From NCBI RefSeq assembly GCF_024347655.1, contig NZ_AP025515.1, forward strand, positions 310,001 through 374,000: a stretch of 64,000 nucleotides of DNA, in the 5' to 3' direction. Below, piece after piece: positions 38,851 through 48,809 of the stretch (the stretch's first letter is position 1; each line of letters starts with the position of its first letter). The notes under the pieces were generated by a model that was not told the DNA's origin, did not search any database, and worked only from the letters and a program-made list of their open reading frames with translations. This DNA is from Vibrio toranzoniae (GTDB lineage: Bacteria > Pseudomonadota > Gammaproteobacteria > Enterobacterales > Vibrionaceae). A program made the position numbers and the translations under genes.

Positions 38851-39270
38851 ATGAAAAAAAGTACTCTAATTAATTCTGAACTCTCTTACTTAGTGGCGAC
38901 TCTTGGCCACACAGATGAAATCACGATTTGTGACGCAGGCTTGCCGATTCCGGATCATGTAACTCGAATTGATCTTGCTTTGACTCACGGTGTGCCGAGC
39001 TTCGCTCAAACAGTGAAGACCATGCTTGATGAGTCTCAAATTGAAGGCGTTGTGATTGCAGAAGAGTTTGCGAAAGTCAGCCCAGAACATCACGCAGCGC
39101 TGATTGATCAAATCAAAACGGAAGAAGCACGTTGTGGTAAACCGCTTTCGATTACTTACATCACTCATGAAGAGTTTAAGCAGCGTACGCATGAAAGCCG
39201 CGCAGTAGTTCGCACAGGTGAATGTACACCTTACGCGAATGTGATTTTCCAAGCTGGTGTAACGTTTTAG
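38851..39270 (+). CDS. rbsD: D-ribose pyranase RbsD
   Basis: 139 aa from ATG 38851, which has AGG upstream; a longer frame from 38746 would read through operator 2 and is rejected. RbsD features: [20 protein letters not shown] with the catalytic His20, [20 protein letters not shown] and the end [18 protein letters not shown]. It interconverts beta-pyranose and beta-furanose forms of ribose in the cytoplasm. First gene of rbsDACBK, controlled by the CRP and RbsR sites just upstream. Confidence 0.95.
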   Translation: MKKSTLINSELSYLVATLGHTDEITICDAGLPIPDHVTRIDLALTHGVPSFAQTVKTMLDESQIEGVVIAEEFAKVSPEHHAALIDQIKTEEARCGKPLSITYITHEEFKQRTHESRAVVRTGECTPYANVIFQAGVTF

Positions 39271-39370
39271 CTCAAGCGAAACGCAACGACAGTCCAGCGT
39301 CATTGCAGAAACAGATACAATACATATACAGAACAACCAAATACAACTGGCCCCGAGTAAAGGAACCGAC

Positions 39371-40876
39371 ATGACTCAAGCCATTTTAGAACTTAGCTCA
39401 ATTGAGAAGGCCTTCCCTGGTGTGAAAGCACTCGATAAGGCAAGCCTCAACGTTTACCCAGGACGCGTAATGGCGTTAATGGGTGAAAACGGTGCGGGTA
39501 AATCAACCCTAATGAAAGTGCTGACAGGTATCTATCACTTGGACGGCGGTACTATCGCCTACCAAGGAAAACCTGCCGCATTTAAAGGGCCGCGTGATTC
39601 ACAGCAAGCCGGCATTAGTATCATTCACCAAGAATTGAACCTAATCCCTGAGTTAACCATCGCCGAGAACATCTTCTTGGGTCGTGAAATCACCGGCACC
39701 ATGGGTCGCATCTTGTGGAACGAGATGTACCAAGCAGCGGACAAGTTACTTAAACGACTTAACGTAAAACACAGCTCGAAAACACCTTTAGGCCAGCTGA
39801 GTCTTGGTGAGCAGCAAATGGTAGAGATCGCGAAAGCCCTATCGTTTGAATCTAAGGTCATCATCATGGATGAACCGACCGATGCGCTAACCGACACCGA
39901 AACGGAATCTCTATTTAAGGTGATTAACGAACTGCGTAATGAAGGCTGTGGCATTGTTTACATTTCTCACCGTTTGAAAGAGATCTTCGAGATTTGTGAC
40001 GACATCACGGTACTTCGTGACGGTAAATTTATTGGTCAATGTGAAGTAAAAGATACCGACGAAGATGGCCTGATCGAGATGATGGTTGGCCGTAAGTTAG
40101 ATGAGCAATATCCGCGAATCGGACAGAGCCACGGTGAAACCTGCCTTGAAGTGATTGGCTTAACGGGGTCTGGTGTTCACGATGTGAGCTTTACTCTAAA
40201 GCGTGGTGAAATCCTTGGTGTATCTGGGCTGATGGGCGCAGGTCGAACAGAGCTAATGAAAGTGCTTTACGGTGCCCTTCCAAGTGAGCGCGGCGTTATT
40301 AACCTGGAAAACAAAACCATTAATCCCGTGAGTCCAAAAGATGGTCTTACTAATGGTATTGCTTACATCTCTGAAGACCGTAAAGGCGATGGCTTAGTGC
40401 TTGGACTTTCAGTGAAAGAGAACATGTCTCTATGTTCACTGGATCTACTGACCAAGAGTGGTCAAATTCAACACCAAGACGAAGTGATGGCGGTTGATGA
40501 TTTCATCAAGCTATTCAACATCAAAACGCCTACTCGCGAGCAAATTATTGGTAACCTTTCTGGTGGTAACCAACAGAAAGTGGCTATCGCTAAAGGCTTG
40601 ATGACCAAGCCAAAAGTACTGATTCTCGACGAGCCAACGCGTGGTGTCGATGTCGGTGCTAAAAAAGAGATTTACCAACTCATTAATAAATTTAAAGCCG
40701 ATGGCATGAGCATTATTTTGGTCTCATCTGAAATGCCAGAAGTGTTAGGAATGAGTGACCGCATCATGGTGATGCATGAAGGCCGTGTAAGCGGTGAATT
40801 TGATGCTAAAGAAGCAAACCAAGAATTATTACTGGCGTGTGCGGTCGGTAAAAAGCTCAACGAGGATGCAGCATGA
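39371..40876 (+). CDS. rbsA: Ribose ABC transporter ATP-binding protein RbsA
   Basis: 501 aa with two ABC domains. The first has Walker [10 protein letters not shown], signature [15 protein letters not shown] and Walker [13 protein letters not shown]. The second has [24 protein letters not shown] and [16 protein letters not shown]. This asymmetry is typical of sugar importers of the RbsA/MglA type. It overlaps rbsC by 4 bp (ATGA). Confidence 0.95.
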   Translation: MTQAILELSSIEKAFPGVKALDKASLNVYPGRVMALMGENGAGKSTLMKVLTGIYHLDGGTIAYQGKPAAFKGPRDSQQAGISIIHQELNLIPELTIAENIFLGREITGTMGRILWNEMYQAADKLLKRLNVKHSSKTPLGQLSLGEQQMVEIAKALSFESKVIIMDEPTDALTDTETESLFKVINELRNEGCGIVYISHRLKEIFEICDDITVLRDGKFIGQCEVKDTDEDGLIEMMVGRKLDEQYPRIGQSHGETCLEVIGLTGSGVHDVSFTLKRGEILGVSGLMGAGRTELMKVLYGALPSERGVINLENKTINPVSPKDGLTNGIAYISEDRKGDGLVLGLSVKENMSLCSLDLLTKSGQIQHQDEVMAVDDFIKLFNIKTPTREQIIGNLSGGNQQKVAIAKGLMTKPKVLILDEPTRGVDVGAKKEIYQLINKFKADGMSIILVSSEMPEVLGMSDRIMVMHEGRVSGEFDAKEANQELLLACAVGKKLNEDAA

Positions 40877-41865
40877 GTACTAAAACCATAAGCAAAACAA
40901 CTGAAACTGAAGCGCCAAAGAAGAAACCGTTAATCAGTAAAGAGTGGCTGATTGATCAAAAGTCATTAATTGCTTTGATCTTCCTGATTGTTGTCGTTTC
41001 TTTTTTAAATCCGAATTTCTTTACTGTCGACAACATCCTAAACATTCTGCGCCAAACCTCTATCAACGCCATTATCGCAGTGGGTATGACGCTGGTTATC
41101 TTAACCGCAGGTATCGACTTGAGTGTTGGTTCTGTACTGGCACTTTGTGGTGCGTTCGCAGCCAGCATGATTGGTATGGAAATCCCAGTGATGATCGCAG
41201 TGCCAACCGCTCTAGTCGCAGGTGCTGCATTAGGTGCTATCAGTGGTGTGATTATCGCTAAAGGCAAAGTTCAGGCCTTCATCGCAACACTAGTCACCAT
41301 GACTCTATTGCGCGGCGTAACCATGGTTTACACCGATGGTCGTCCTATTTCAACGGGCTTCACTGACACAGCAGATGCATTCGCTTGGTTCGGTACAGGC
41401 TACGCAATGGGCATCCCAGTTCCAGTATGGATCATGGTCGTGGTATTCGCAGCGGTTTGGTACCTACTTAACCACACTCGCTTTGGTCGCTACGTTTACG
41501 CTCTTGGTGGCAACGAATCAGCAACTCGCCTATCAGGCATCGACGTAGACAAAGTAAAAATCGGTGTTTACGCAATCTGTGGTCTGTTAGCAGCAGTGGC
41601 AGGCATCATCGTGGCATCGCGTTTGTCATCCGCTCAACCAACCGCAGGTATGGGGTATGAGCTAGACGCCATCGCAGCCGTGGTTCTAGGTGGCACAAGC
41701 TTAGCTGGCGGTCGTGGCCGCATCATGGGCACATTAATTGGTGCATTGATTATCGGCTTCCTAAACAACGCCCTAAACCTATTAGACGTATCTTCTTACT
41801 ACCAGATGATTGCAAAAGCAGTGGTTATTCTTCTGGCAGTATTGGTCGACAACAAAAACAAATAA
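40873..41865 (+). CDS. rbsC: Ribose ABC transporter permease RbsC
   Basis: 330 aa inner membrane protein with eight to ten helices. [39 protein letters not shown] and [20 protein letters not shown] are the family blocks. The N-terminus is extended by about 25 polar residues. Start overlaps the rbsA stop (ATGA), indicating coupling. Confidence 0.95.
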   Translation: MSTKTISKTTETEAPKKKPLISKEWLIDQKSLIALIFLIVVVSFLNPNFFTVDNILNILRQTSINAIIAVGMTLVILTAGIDLSVGSVLALCGAFAASMIGMEIPVMIAVPTALVAGAALGAISGVIIAKGKVQAFIATLVTMTLLRGVTMVYTDGRPISTGFTDTADAFAWFGTGYAMGIPVPVWIMVVVFAAVWYLLNHTRFGRYVYALGGNESATRLSGIDVDKVKIGVYAICGLLAAVAGIIVASRLSSAQPTAGMGYELDAIAAVVLGGTSLAGGRGRIMGTLIGALIIGFLNNALNLLDVSSYYQMIAKAVVILLAVLVDNKNK

Positions 41866-41992
41866 GACTCTAGTTTGAGTCAATGCAACACCCTGCTTTA
41901 TCTATAGATAAATCCGTAGAAAAAGCACCTTTAATTAAAAGATCTATCAGTAATAAACCTATAAACATTAAATCTATAAATAATGTAACAAC

Positions 41993-42016
41993 GAGCTAGG
42001 ACTCGCCTCCTAGCTC
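41993..42016 (+). promoter_or_regulatory. Hairpin between rbsC and rbsB
   Basis: A perfect 9-bp stem GAGCTAGGA / TCCTAGCTC with a 6-nt loop, 23 bp upstream of rbsB and with no T-run. Similar intergenic hairpins before binding-protein genes protect the mRNA or raise expression of the binding protein; that role here is inference. Confidence 0.5.
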
Positions 42017-42039
42017 ACCCTACACAAAGGACTTACACC

Positions 42040-42918
42040 ATGAAAAAATTAGCGACTCTTATTTCTGCTGCTCTTCTTTCTACAACAGTCTCTGTGTCTG
42101 CACAGGCGCAAGATACAATGGCAATCGTTCTGTCTACATTGAACAACCCATTCTTTGTAACCATGAAAGATGGCGCAGAAGCGAAAGCAGAAGAGCTAGG
42201 CTACAAGCTTATCGTTCTTGATTCTCAAAACGATCCAAGCAAAGAGCTATCGAACATTGAAGATCTAACCATTCGTGGTGTTAAGGCAATCCTGATCAAC
42301 CCAACGGATTCCGACGCTGTGTCTAACGCGATTCGCATGGCTAACCGCTCAGACATCCCTGTACTAACGCTAGACCGTGGTGCAAGCCGCGGTGACGTAG
42401 TGAGCCACATTGCTTCTGATAACGTCATCGGTGGTGAAATGGCGGGTCACTACATCATGGAAAAAGTGGGCGAAAAAGCGAAAGTAATCCAACTTGAAGG
42501 TATTGCTGGTACTTCTGCAGCTCGTGAACGTGGTGAAGGCTTCATGAACGCAGTAAACGGCAGCGACCTTGAACTTCTTGCAAGCCAACCTGCTGATTTC
42601 GACCGTACTAAAGGTCTGAACGTAATGGAAAACTTGCTTGCTGCAAACCCAGACGTACAAGCAGTATTCGCTCAAAACGATGAAATGGCACTAGGTGCAC
42701 TTCGCGCCGTTCAAGCTTCGGGTAAAGACGTAATGATCGTTGGCTTTGATGGCACTGAAGACGGCATCGCAGCGGTTAACCGTGGCCTACTTGGCGCAAC
42801 GGTTGCACAACAACCTGACCTAATCGGTTCTCTAGGTGTTGAAATGGCTGACAAAGTACTGAAAGGCGAAACAGTCGACGAGTACGTACCAGTACCGCTA
42901 AAAATCATTGCTAAGTAA
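42040..42918 (+). CDS. rbsB: Periplasmic ribose-binding protein RbsB
   Basis: 292 aa with a signal peptide [18 protein letters not shown], cleavage near [10 protein letters not shown]. The mature protein has the periplasmic sugar-binding fold: [50 protein letters not shown] and [12 protein letters not shown] with AAAGGA upstream. Delivers ribose to RbsAC. The 174 bp separating it from rbsC hold a hairpin. Confidence 0.95.
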   Translation: MKKLATLISAALLSTTVSVSAQAQDTMAIVLSTLNNPFFVTMKDGAEAKAEELGYKLIVLDSQNDPSKELSNIEDLTIRGVKAILINPTDSDAVSNAIRMANRSDIPVLTLDRGASRGDVVSHIASDNVIGGEMAGHYIMEKVGEKAKVIQLEGIAGTSAARERGEGFMNAVNGSDLELLASQPADFDRTKGLNVMENLLAANPDVQAVFAQNDEMALGALRAVQASGKDVMIVGFDGTEDGIAAVNRGLLGATVAQQPDLIGSLGVEMADKVLKGETVDEYVPVPLKIIAK

Positions 42919-42960
42919 TTTAATATCTATTAAATAAAGCAAAAACTAGAGTGACACATA

Positions 42961-42984
42961 GGCAGGGATTCCCCTATCCCTGCC
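42961..42984 (+). terminator. Hairpin after rbsB, possible partial terminator
   Basis: Perfect 9-bp stem GGCAGGGAT / ATCCCTGCC, loop of 6, followed by TTATTTA. It may lower rbsK expression relative to rbsB. Confidence 0.6.
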
Positions 42985-43103
42985 TTATTTACCCAACTCG
43001 ACAGTGCATCGCTGTTTCTCATAAGCCGCTAACAAGGCGAGCAATCAACGTAATGAGAAAGACCCATGCATTTTCAAATACGATATATCATAAGGCTCGT
43101 ATC

Positions 43104-44030
43104 ATGACTCAACTGATTGTTTTAGGTAGCGTTAACGCTGACCACGTACTGCAAGTTCCTTCGTTCCCTCGTCCGGGTGAAACCTTGATTGGCGGTAACT
43201 ATCAGGTCATCCCTGGCGGCAAAGGCGCAAACCAAGCAGTGGCTGCTGCGCGATTAAACGCAGATATCGGCTTTATCGCGTGTGTCGGTGACGACCCGTT
43301 CGGCATCAACATTCGTCAAGATTTTGCTAAAGACGGTATCAACATCGACGGTGTTATCGTTGCAGACAACACGCCAACTGGCATTGCAATGATCCAAGTA
43401 TCAGCAACGGGCGAAAACAGTATTTGTCTTTCAGCAGAAGCTAATGACAAACTGACTTGCGACCAAATCGAACCGCACCTAGAAAAGATTCGCGCAGCTA
43501 AATACCTGCTGACTCAACTTGAAACACCGATTGAAGGCATTGAATACGCTGCGAGAGTAGCAAAAGAGAGTGGCACGCGAGTTATTCTGAACCCTGCTCC
43601 TGCTCGTCCATTATCGGATTCATTGCTTGCTTGTGTTGATGTGATTACACCAAACGAAACCGAAGCAGAAGTGCTGACAGGCGTTACCGTAAGCGACAGC
43701 GCATCTGCTCATCAGGCGGCTTTGGCTCTGCATGCTAAAGGCATCGAGACTGTGATGATCACACTTGGCGCGAAGGGTGTGTGGGTAAGTAAAAACGGTG
43801 AAGGTGAGTTGATCGCAGGCTTCCGCGTTGAAGCAACAGACACAACTGCTGCGGGTGATACCTTCAATGGTGCATTAGTGACAGGCTTACTTGAAGACAT
43901 GCCATTAGAATGCGCAATTAAGTTTGCTCACGCTGCGGCGGCAATTTCAGTGACTCGCTTTGGCGCTCAAACCTCTATTCCAAGCCGAGCAGAAACAGAC
44001 GCGTTTTTATCAGAGCAATTATCGGCTTAG
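43104..44030 (+). CDS. rbsK: Ribokinase RbsK
   Basis: 308 aa from ATG 43104 (AAGG upstream); the frame open from 42951 would run through the hairpin and is rejected. PfkB-family motifs: GSVNADHVLQVPSFPRPGET, GGKGANQAVAAARL and the catalytic-base/anion-hole region DTTAAGDTFNGAL. It phosphorylates ribose to ribose-5-phosphate in the cytoplasm. Followed after 152 bp by rbsR. Confidence 0.95.
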   Translation: MTQLIVLGSVNADHVLQVPSFPRPGETLIGGNYQVIPGGKGANQAVAAARLNADIGFIACVGDDPFGINIRQDFAKDGINIDGVIVADNTPTGIAMIQVSATGENSICLSAEANDKLTCDQIEPHLEKIRAAKYLLTQLETPIEGIEYAARVAKESGTRVILNPAPARPLSDSLLACVDVITPNETEAEVLTGVTVSDSASAHQAALALHAKGIETVMITLGAKGVWVSKNGEGELIAGFRVEATDTTAAGDTFNGALVTGLLEDMPLECAIKFAHAAAAISVTRFGAQTSIPSRAETDAFLSEQLSA

Positions 44031-44182
44031 CTTGACACCTACTTGAAGGCTTAACTCCTGAGCTAAACCGTCGTTAACGGGTGTTAGCCTTCAAATTCGG
44101 TAACAACAAATAACAAGCATAAGCCCCTGTTTTCAGGCAGAATATCGCGCAACGTGGCAAGTTACTCCCACAAGGATTTTTT

Positions 44183-45184
44183 ATGGCAACAATGAAAGAC
44201 ATCGCTCGGCTCGCAAAGGTTTCTACTTCGACCGTGAGCCATGTGATCAACAAGTCACGTTTTGTCAGCGAAGAGATAGCAGAGCGTGTTAACAGTGCGG
44301 CTAAAGAACTGAATTACGCGCCATCTGCATTGGCTCGTAGCTTGAAAATGAAGCAAACCAAAACCCTTGGGATGCTGGTGACTACCTCTACCAACCCATT
44401 CTTTGGTGAAGTAGTGAAAGGTGTTGAGCGTCGTTGCTACGAGAAAGGTTACAACCTTATCTTGTGTAACACCGAAGGCGACAGCGAGCGTATGAAATCA
44501 TCCATCGACACTTTGCTGCAAAAGCGTGTCGATGGCTTAATGCTGATGTGTTCTACCCTTGAAGGCGAACATATCGATGTGTTTGAACGCTACCCAGAGC
44601 TGCCAGTTGTGGTTATGGACTGGGGCCCAATGTTGTTTGCCAGCGATAAGATCCAAGACAACTCGCATCAAGGTGGCTACATGGCGACCAAACACTTGAT
44701 AGATAACGGTCACTCTCAGATTGGTTGTATTACTGGCCCACTTCATCGCAACCAAGCCTCGTCTCGTTACCAAGGCTTTAAGCAAGCGATGGAAGAAGCG
44801 AGTTTAGAGATCAACCCAAATTGGATTGTTGAATCTAACTTCGAATGTGATGGTGGCTTTGATTCTTACCAAACATTAAAAGCGCGTGGTGAAATGCCAT
44901 CGGCGCTGTTTGTCAGTAATGACATGATGGCAATGGGCGTGATACACGCAGCAGCTCAAGATGGCACATTGATCCCGAATGATTTATCAATTATTGGCTA
45001 CGATGACATCCACCTGTCGAAGTACATGACACCAGCACTAAGTACCGTCCACCAGCCAAAACACCGCTTAGGCAAAGTCGCAGTAGATACCCTTTTAAGC
45101 CGACTACAAACTCCTGACGCTTACCCACAAGTTGTGGAACTCGAACCAACATTAGTTGAACGAAGCAGCGTAAAACCAATCTAG
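44183..45184 (+). CDS. rbsR: Ribose operon repressor RbsR (LacI family)
   Basis: 333 aa. The N-terminal LacI helix-turn-helix and hinge read MATMKDIARLAKVSTSTVSH and YAPSALARSLKMKQT, followed by a periplasmic-binding-protein-like effector domain (TSTNPFFGEVVKGVERRCYE). The final gene of the cluster; the two CGAAACGTTTCG operators before rbsD are its expected targets. Confidence 0.93.
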   Translation: MATMKDIARLAKVSTSTVSHVINKSRFVSEEIAERVNSAAKELNYAPSALARSLKMKQTKTLGMLVTTSTNPFFGEVVKGVERRCYEKGYNLILCNTEGDSERMKSSIDTLLQKRVDGLMLMCSTLEGEHIDVFERYPELPVVVMDWGPMLFASDKIQDNSHQGGYMATKHLIDNGHSQIGCITGPLHRNQASSRYQGFKQAMEEASLEINPNWIVESNFECDGGFDSYQTLKARGEMPSALFVSNDMMAMGVIHAAAQDGTLIPNDLSIIGYDDIHLSKYMTPALSTVHQPKHRLGKVAVDTLLSRLQTPDAYPQVVELEPTLVERSSVKPI

Positions 45185-45381
45185 CTCGCCTGCTACAAAG
45201 TAACAAAGCAAAGCAATAAACTCACAATGAGCTGATATGTAAGCATCCCAGCGGTCTTGAAGTTGCCTACATGAGAAAGGTGGTCATGACACAAAATGTG
45301 GTACTTAGAGACGGTTTAATGTGGGATAAATATGGCATCCAGCATTAACTATTGACCTCAAAAGTCTTGTTATGTGTATAC

Positions 45382-45669
45382 CTAAAAGTACGTTGACAAA
45401 ATATCCACTTCCATATCGAGAAAGCCAGGATAGTAGAACTTATAACCTTCCGAAACGAGGTCATTTATCAGAAAATTAAAGCGCTTTAGCGCCATACAAT
45501 ATGACTGCATGGCATCTACACCATAAATATACTCATCAATACCCAGTACCAGAACACTAAATTTACAACGATAGTCACCCGTTGAGTCTGGCTCGGGCAA
45601 ACCTAGTTCAATAACCAAATTTAGCGCGTTATCATTAGATTTTTTCACTACATATTCGCTAACTATCAT
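45382..45669 (-). CDS. Small hypothetical protein, possibly DUF6968-like
   Basis: 95 aa with GAGGAA before ATG. The central YRCKFSVLVLGIDEYIYGVDAMQSY and MALKRFNFLI recall the DUF6968 pattern, but I am not sure. It lies between rbsR and the integron end with no attC next to it, although small proteins of this kind are common in cassettes. I see no attC in 45185-45381 or 45670-45855. Confidence 0.6.
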   Translation of the reverse strand: MIVSEYVVKKSNDNALNLVIELGLPEPDSTGDYRCKFSVLVLGIDEYIYGVDAMQSYCMALKRFNFLINDLVSEGYKFYYPGFLDMEVDILSTYF

Positions 45670-45855
45670 AACTATTCCTCATAGTACATAGACATAATGC
45701 CCCCACGAAAGGTACTAGCCTCCAATATCATGGGTTAGCTTAAGAAACCTTGGGCAAGTAATGGCTTTTAATTCTAAGACGAACAAAACATTTTATGAAC
45801 ACCATACCATATGGTAACATTTGCTGAATATAAATAATAATTGAGAACCGTTATA

Positions 45856-46344
45856 ATGCTTAATAAGATCGTCCTAATTTTTTCAATACTACTCATGTCT
45901 GGCTGTGCAAATAATGCCATCCTTGAACTTCAACAGCTTGATTCAACTAAAATAGAAAATAAAAGTATCCAGATCATTGATGATGGACGCACTAAAGAGT
46001 CAATTAAACATATTATTGCAGGTAAATTAGATGAGTACGGTTTCCAATATGAAGTTGTCGATATTTCTCAATCTAACTCTAGCACTACTGATAACCCAAA
46101 ACTGACCTACTCTGCAAATTGGTGGTGGGATATGGCTAGTTACATGCGCTTTCTAAATGTTGAAATAAAAGACAACAAGCAAACCGTAGCACTTGTGAAA
46201 ATTGACACGGTAAAATGTGGTGGATTTGACAAATTTGGTTCAGCCCAACGTCGCACAGAGATTACGCTCGATCTACTACTAAGTAATTTAACTAAAGAAG
46301 AAGCAAACGAGCTAATCTGCCTTGGCGGTCAGCCAAACCAGTAA
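45856..46344 (+). CDS. Putative lipoprotein (Sbal_3080-like)
   Basis: 162 aa from ATG 45856. The lipobox is clear: MLNKIVLIFSILLMSGC, so the mature protein would begin at a lipidated Cys17. The body, with YSANWWWDMASYMRFLNVEI, resembles the Sbal_3080 lipoprotein family (from memory; moderate certainty). Plus strand, just outside the integron array, closed by a terminator hairpin at 46352-46372. Confidence 0.7.
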   Translation: MLNKIVLIFSILLMSGCANNAILELQQLDSTKIENKSIQIIDDGRTKESIKHIIAGKLDEYGFQYEVVDISQSNSSTTDNPKLTYSANWWWDMASYMRFLNVEIKDNKQTVALVKIDTVKCGGFDKFGSAQRRTEITLDLLLSNLTKEEANELICLGGQPNQ

Positions 46345-46351
46345 TATTAGA

Positions 46352-46375
46352 AGGCCTCATAGAGTGAGGCCTACT
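46352..46375 (+). terminator. Terminator after the lipoprotein gene
   Basis: Perfect 8-bp stem AGGCCTCA / TGAGGCCT, 5-nt loop, then ACTTTTAT. Confidence 0.7.
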
Positions 46376-46429
46376 TTTATTTTGATGTATAAACCCTGCG
46401 ATATTGATGTATTGCTATATGACTTGAGT

Positions 46430-46771
46430 TTAAATACGTTGTACAGAGCGCACTGGCACCCAACCAATTTCGCATGTTGACCTCGAAACTCGATACCACT
46501 CATTGAGTTCATACAGCACTGACAGCTTTTCACCGATGACGGTATTGATCTCAACATTGTCATAGTCTTCCAGCATTACTCCTACGGAGCTACTTTCAGT
46601 CTTTTCTATATATTGAATTGGAGCCCAGCCTTGCTCGCCAGTATCATTGGTTATAAAAATCCAATTGGGAAATTCGTCATCCATTTCACCCAGCGCTACT
46701 TTATCGCCTCGCTTCAAATAAAACGGATTTGGGTATTCTGAGACATGCTGTTTAGTAGTAACTACTTCCAT
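46430..46771 (-). CDS. SH3-like domain protein
   Basis: 113 aa, GGAGGG upstream of ATG. Two SH3-type beta repeats are visible: YPNPFYLKRGDKVALGE...WIFITNDTGEQGWAPIQYIE and INTVIGEKLSVLYELNEWYRVS...IGWVPVRSVQ. No signal peptide, so cytoplasmic. It lies immediately beyond the decayed attC at 46789 in minus-strand order, so it is either the last cassette (with no attC of its own) or the first chromosomal gene past the array. Confidence 0.75.
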   Translation of the reverse strand: MEVVTTKQHVSEYPNPFYLKRGDKVALGEMDDEFPNWIFITNDTGEQGWAPIQYIEKTESSSVGVMLEDYDNVEINTVIGEKLSVLYELNEWYRVSRSTCEIGWVPVRSVQRI

Positions 46772-46788
46772 ATTCCCTCCAAAGTATC

Positions 46789-46907
46789 GACGTTGCGTTG
46801 AGTAGTGAGCGACGCCTCCTACAAAGCTAATCCATGGTGCCGGTACACTAACTCCGATTCAAACCGAAAATGCCAAGTGTTGGGAATCTGTCTTAAATGC
46901 TTGTATG
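46789..46907 (-). repeat. Decayed attC at the distal end of the array
   Basis: The interior (GAGTAGTGAGCGACGCC, then ATGCCAAGTGTTGGGAATCTG and CTTAAATGC) matches the other attC sites, but both recombination core boxes are lost: TAACGCC has become CGACGTT and TTTGTTA has become TTGTATGG. Follows the protease/TIGR03643 genes. Probably no longer a substrate of the integrase. Confidence 0.75.
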
Positions 46908-46915
46908 GTGTAAAT

Positions 46916-47167
46916 TTAACGATGCTTATACTGAGTTGGGCAATAAGCTCTTGTAATATCAGAGCTTCGCAGTTTTTCGTGTTTGGTTAAGCGCCCTGAA
47001 ACTCGAGAGCGCCACAATTTAAAACTGCCACTTCTCAGTTTTCTACGCATGAAGCGAATAACCTCAGCTTCATTCAAGCCGAATTGTAATTCTATAGCCT
47101 CAAACGGAGTTCTATCTTCCCATGCCATTTCAATAATTCTAGATGCTCTTTCTTCTTGTAGAGTCAT
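46916..47167 (-). CDS. TIGR03643 / DUF2805 family protein
   Basis: 83 aa, AGGAA before ATG. MTLQEERASRIIEMAWEDRT, then PFEAIELQFGLNEAEVIRFM and MRRKLRSGSFKLWRSRVSGR are the signature of this short, conserved family of unknown function, which looks like a helix-turn-helix-bearing protein. The stop TAA lies next to the decayed attC. It appears to share one cassette with the protease gene upstream, since no attC lies between them. Confidence 0.82.
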   Translation of the reverse strand: MTLQEERASRIIEMAWEDRTPFEAIELQFGLNEAEVIRFMRRKLRSGSFKLWRSRVSGRLTKHEKLRSSDITRAYCPTQYKHR

Positions 47168-47280
47168 TTTGTATTCCTAAGTTAAAAAGTCGCTTTTTGT
47201 ACGTTAATTTCTAGCTTCTGGTTCACAAAATATATAGCTTAATCTTCTAAACGGTGAGGAATCGCACTTCAAACTTGATA

Positions 47281-48105
47281 CTAAATTTTAGGCTGTTGCT
47301 CCCTTTCTTGTTTAAGCAACTCAAGCGCAAACTCTCGCAACACACGTGCATTATCGCCATTATCTATGTCCCCACAAACATCATCTTGGTATTTGACTAA
47401 AGGGCTTGAATATATGGGGAGTATGTTTGTCTCATAACTCATTATTGTACCTGAATCACCACATCTAAATGCGCGAGCATAAGAAACAAGTTTCCCCTGA
47501 TAGTCTTGTGGGGTAGCGGATTTCAAAAACAATGTTAAGTTAGGTATTGGATTGCTTTCTCGGTGCTGTGCCCACGACAAATGACCTAATTCATGCTCTA
47601 AAGCATGTATTGGTGCGCCAGATGAAATAGCAAAAAAACCACCACCAAAATATGGAGAAGCTTGTCCAGATAAACCTAATTTTTTTGCATGCCTTTCATG
47701 GAAAATCAAACCGTATAATTCGTTTGTATGTGTATCACTGAAAGTAACTCCTTTACTTTCAAGAGTTTTTCTCACAACTTTCCATGCTGAACTTAGATTA
47801 TTAACTGAATCTTTTTCTAATGATATCGCTGAAATTTTGCCAATTTTTCTTCGTAAGGGAATACACGAATTTTCAAGTACCTGATTGGCGTACTTTACTG
47901 ATTTATTCATGGATTTTTTCACTTCATCTAATGTAGATAATGCTAAGACTTCTTCATCTACAAAAAAATGGACATGTGTTGTAGCCACAGCGTCTAAATT
48001 ACAATCGGATAGCTCCAATCCCTTTGAGCTTGGTTTAGTTAAGATAGCTATTATGACCACAACCAATAACGACATGACTACAATTATTCTAGCTTTTGAC
48101 TTCAA
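47281..48105 (-). CDS. Metzincin-like zinc metalloprotease with N-terminal membrane anchor
   Basis: 274 aa; the start is TTG with a strong GGAGG 7 bp upstream. Residues about 7-24 (IIVVMSLLVVVIIAILT) form a membrane anchor or uncleaved signal. The zinc site is HALEHELGHLSWAQH (HExxHxxxxxH), with Trp where metzincins usually have Gly. The Met-turn GTIMSYE follows about 60 residues later, then PLVKYQDDVCGDIDNGDNAR, as in reprolysin/M12-like bacterial proteins. It should face the periplasm. Substrate unknown. Located in a gene cassette with the TIGR03643 gene. Confidence 0.8.
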   Translation of the reverse strand: MKSKARIIVVMSLLVVVIIAILTKPSSKGLELSDCNLDAVATTHVHFFVDEEVLALSTLDEVKKSMNKSVKYANQVLENSCIPLRRKIGKISAISLEKDSVNNLSSAWKVVRKTLESKGVTFSDTHTNELYGLIFHERHAKKLGLSGQASPYFGGGFFAISSGAPIHALEHELGHLSWAQHRESNPIPNLTLFLKSATPQDYQGKLVSYARAFRCGDSGTIMSYETNILPIYSSPLVKYQDDVCGDIDNGDNARVLREFALELLKQEREQQPKI

Positions 48106-48142
48106 AAACTTCCTCCTTAATGAGTATTTCTGAGTAAAAAAC

Positions 48143-48261
48143 TAACGCTAAGCTAAGTAGTGAGCCACGTAATACGAAGCCACCGCATAACACCTTAAAC
48201 ACTAAACGCAACGCATAGTAAAAATGCCACGCGTTGCGAATCTGCCTTAAACGCTTTGTTA
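48143..48261 (-). repeat. attC site closing the DUF3465 cassette
   Basis: 119 bp; arms GCTAAG/CTTAAACGC, CTAAGCTAAG subtype. Confidence 0.92.
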
Positions 48262-48270
48262 TGTGAATTT

Positions 48271-48666
48271 TTACTCGTACTTTTTACCGTTGTATTTTAA
48301 CCAACCATGAAGGTGTCGGTTTTGTGGATCATGGTGAGTCCAGTGCATAACACCACCTTTTTTATTCCACTCATATTCACCATAGAAGTGAACTCGGTCA
48401 CCGATTCTAAGGTTTGGAATTCTTGGGGCTAAATCAATATTTTGAGCTACAAACAAAGTTTGTTTGCTATCTAGTCTGAGTATAAACTTCTGATGACGAC
48501 TTCCCTCGTTATCATCTGGCAATAGGTGGCTTACAGTTCCAGAACCTCGAACTTGAAGGTCACTTTGATGATTTTCATATGCTTGTTTTAGCTTGTGATC
48601 ATTGGCTTGAGCACCTACTGAAACAAAGCACAGGACTGCTATAAACACTGTGAAAAATTTTTTCAT
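48271..48666 (-). CDS. DUF3465 family secreted protein
   Basis: 131 aa from ATG 48664-48666 (GAGG upstream); a longer frame merely translates the neighbouring attC. The signal peptide MKKFFTVFIAVLCFVSV ends at AQA/NDHKLKQ. The body matches the DUF3465 pattern of an OB-like fold: GSGTVSHLLPDDNEGSRHQK, APRIPNLRIGDRVHFYGEYE and GVMHWTHHDPQNRHLHGWLK. Function unknown; the family is frequent in Vibrio integrons. Confidence 0.85.
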   Translation of the reverse strand: MKKFFTVFIAVLCFVSVGAQANDHKLKQAYENHQSDLQVRGSGTVSHLLPDDNEGSRHQKFILRLDSKQTLFVAQNIDLAPRIPNLRIGDRVHFYGEYEWNKKGGVMHWTHHDPQNRHLHGWLKYNGKKYE

Positions 48667-48690
48667 ATACCTCAATTCCTTCGATTCACA

Positions 48691-48809
48691 TAACGCTAAG
48701 CTAAGTAGTGAGCAACGCAACACGAAGCCACCGCATACCACCTTAAACACATAAATCAACACATACTAAAAATGCCACGCGTTGCGAATCTGTCTTAAGC
48801 GCTTTGTTA
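48691..48809 (-). repeat. attC site closing repeat cassette R1
   Basis: 119 bp; CTAAGCTAAG subtype. Confidence 0.92.

Noticed and set aside
42951..43103. 51-residue N-terminal extension of ribokinase
   Set aside because: The extension covers the post-rbsB hairpin and has no resemblance to ribokinase; ATG 43104 fits the family.
45185..45381. Possible attC remnant near TCTTGTTATGTG at about 45366-45377
   Set aside because: The R-box-like end is present, but no matching arm or interior VCR sequence lies upstream, so it is probably chance.
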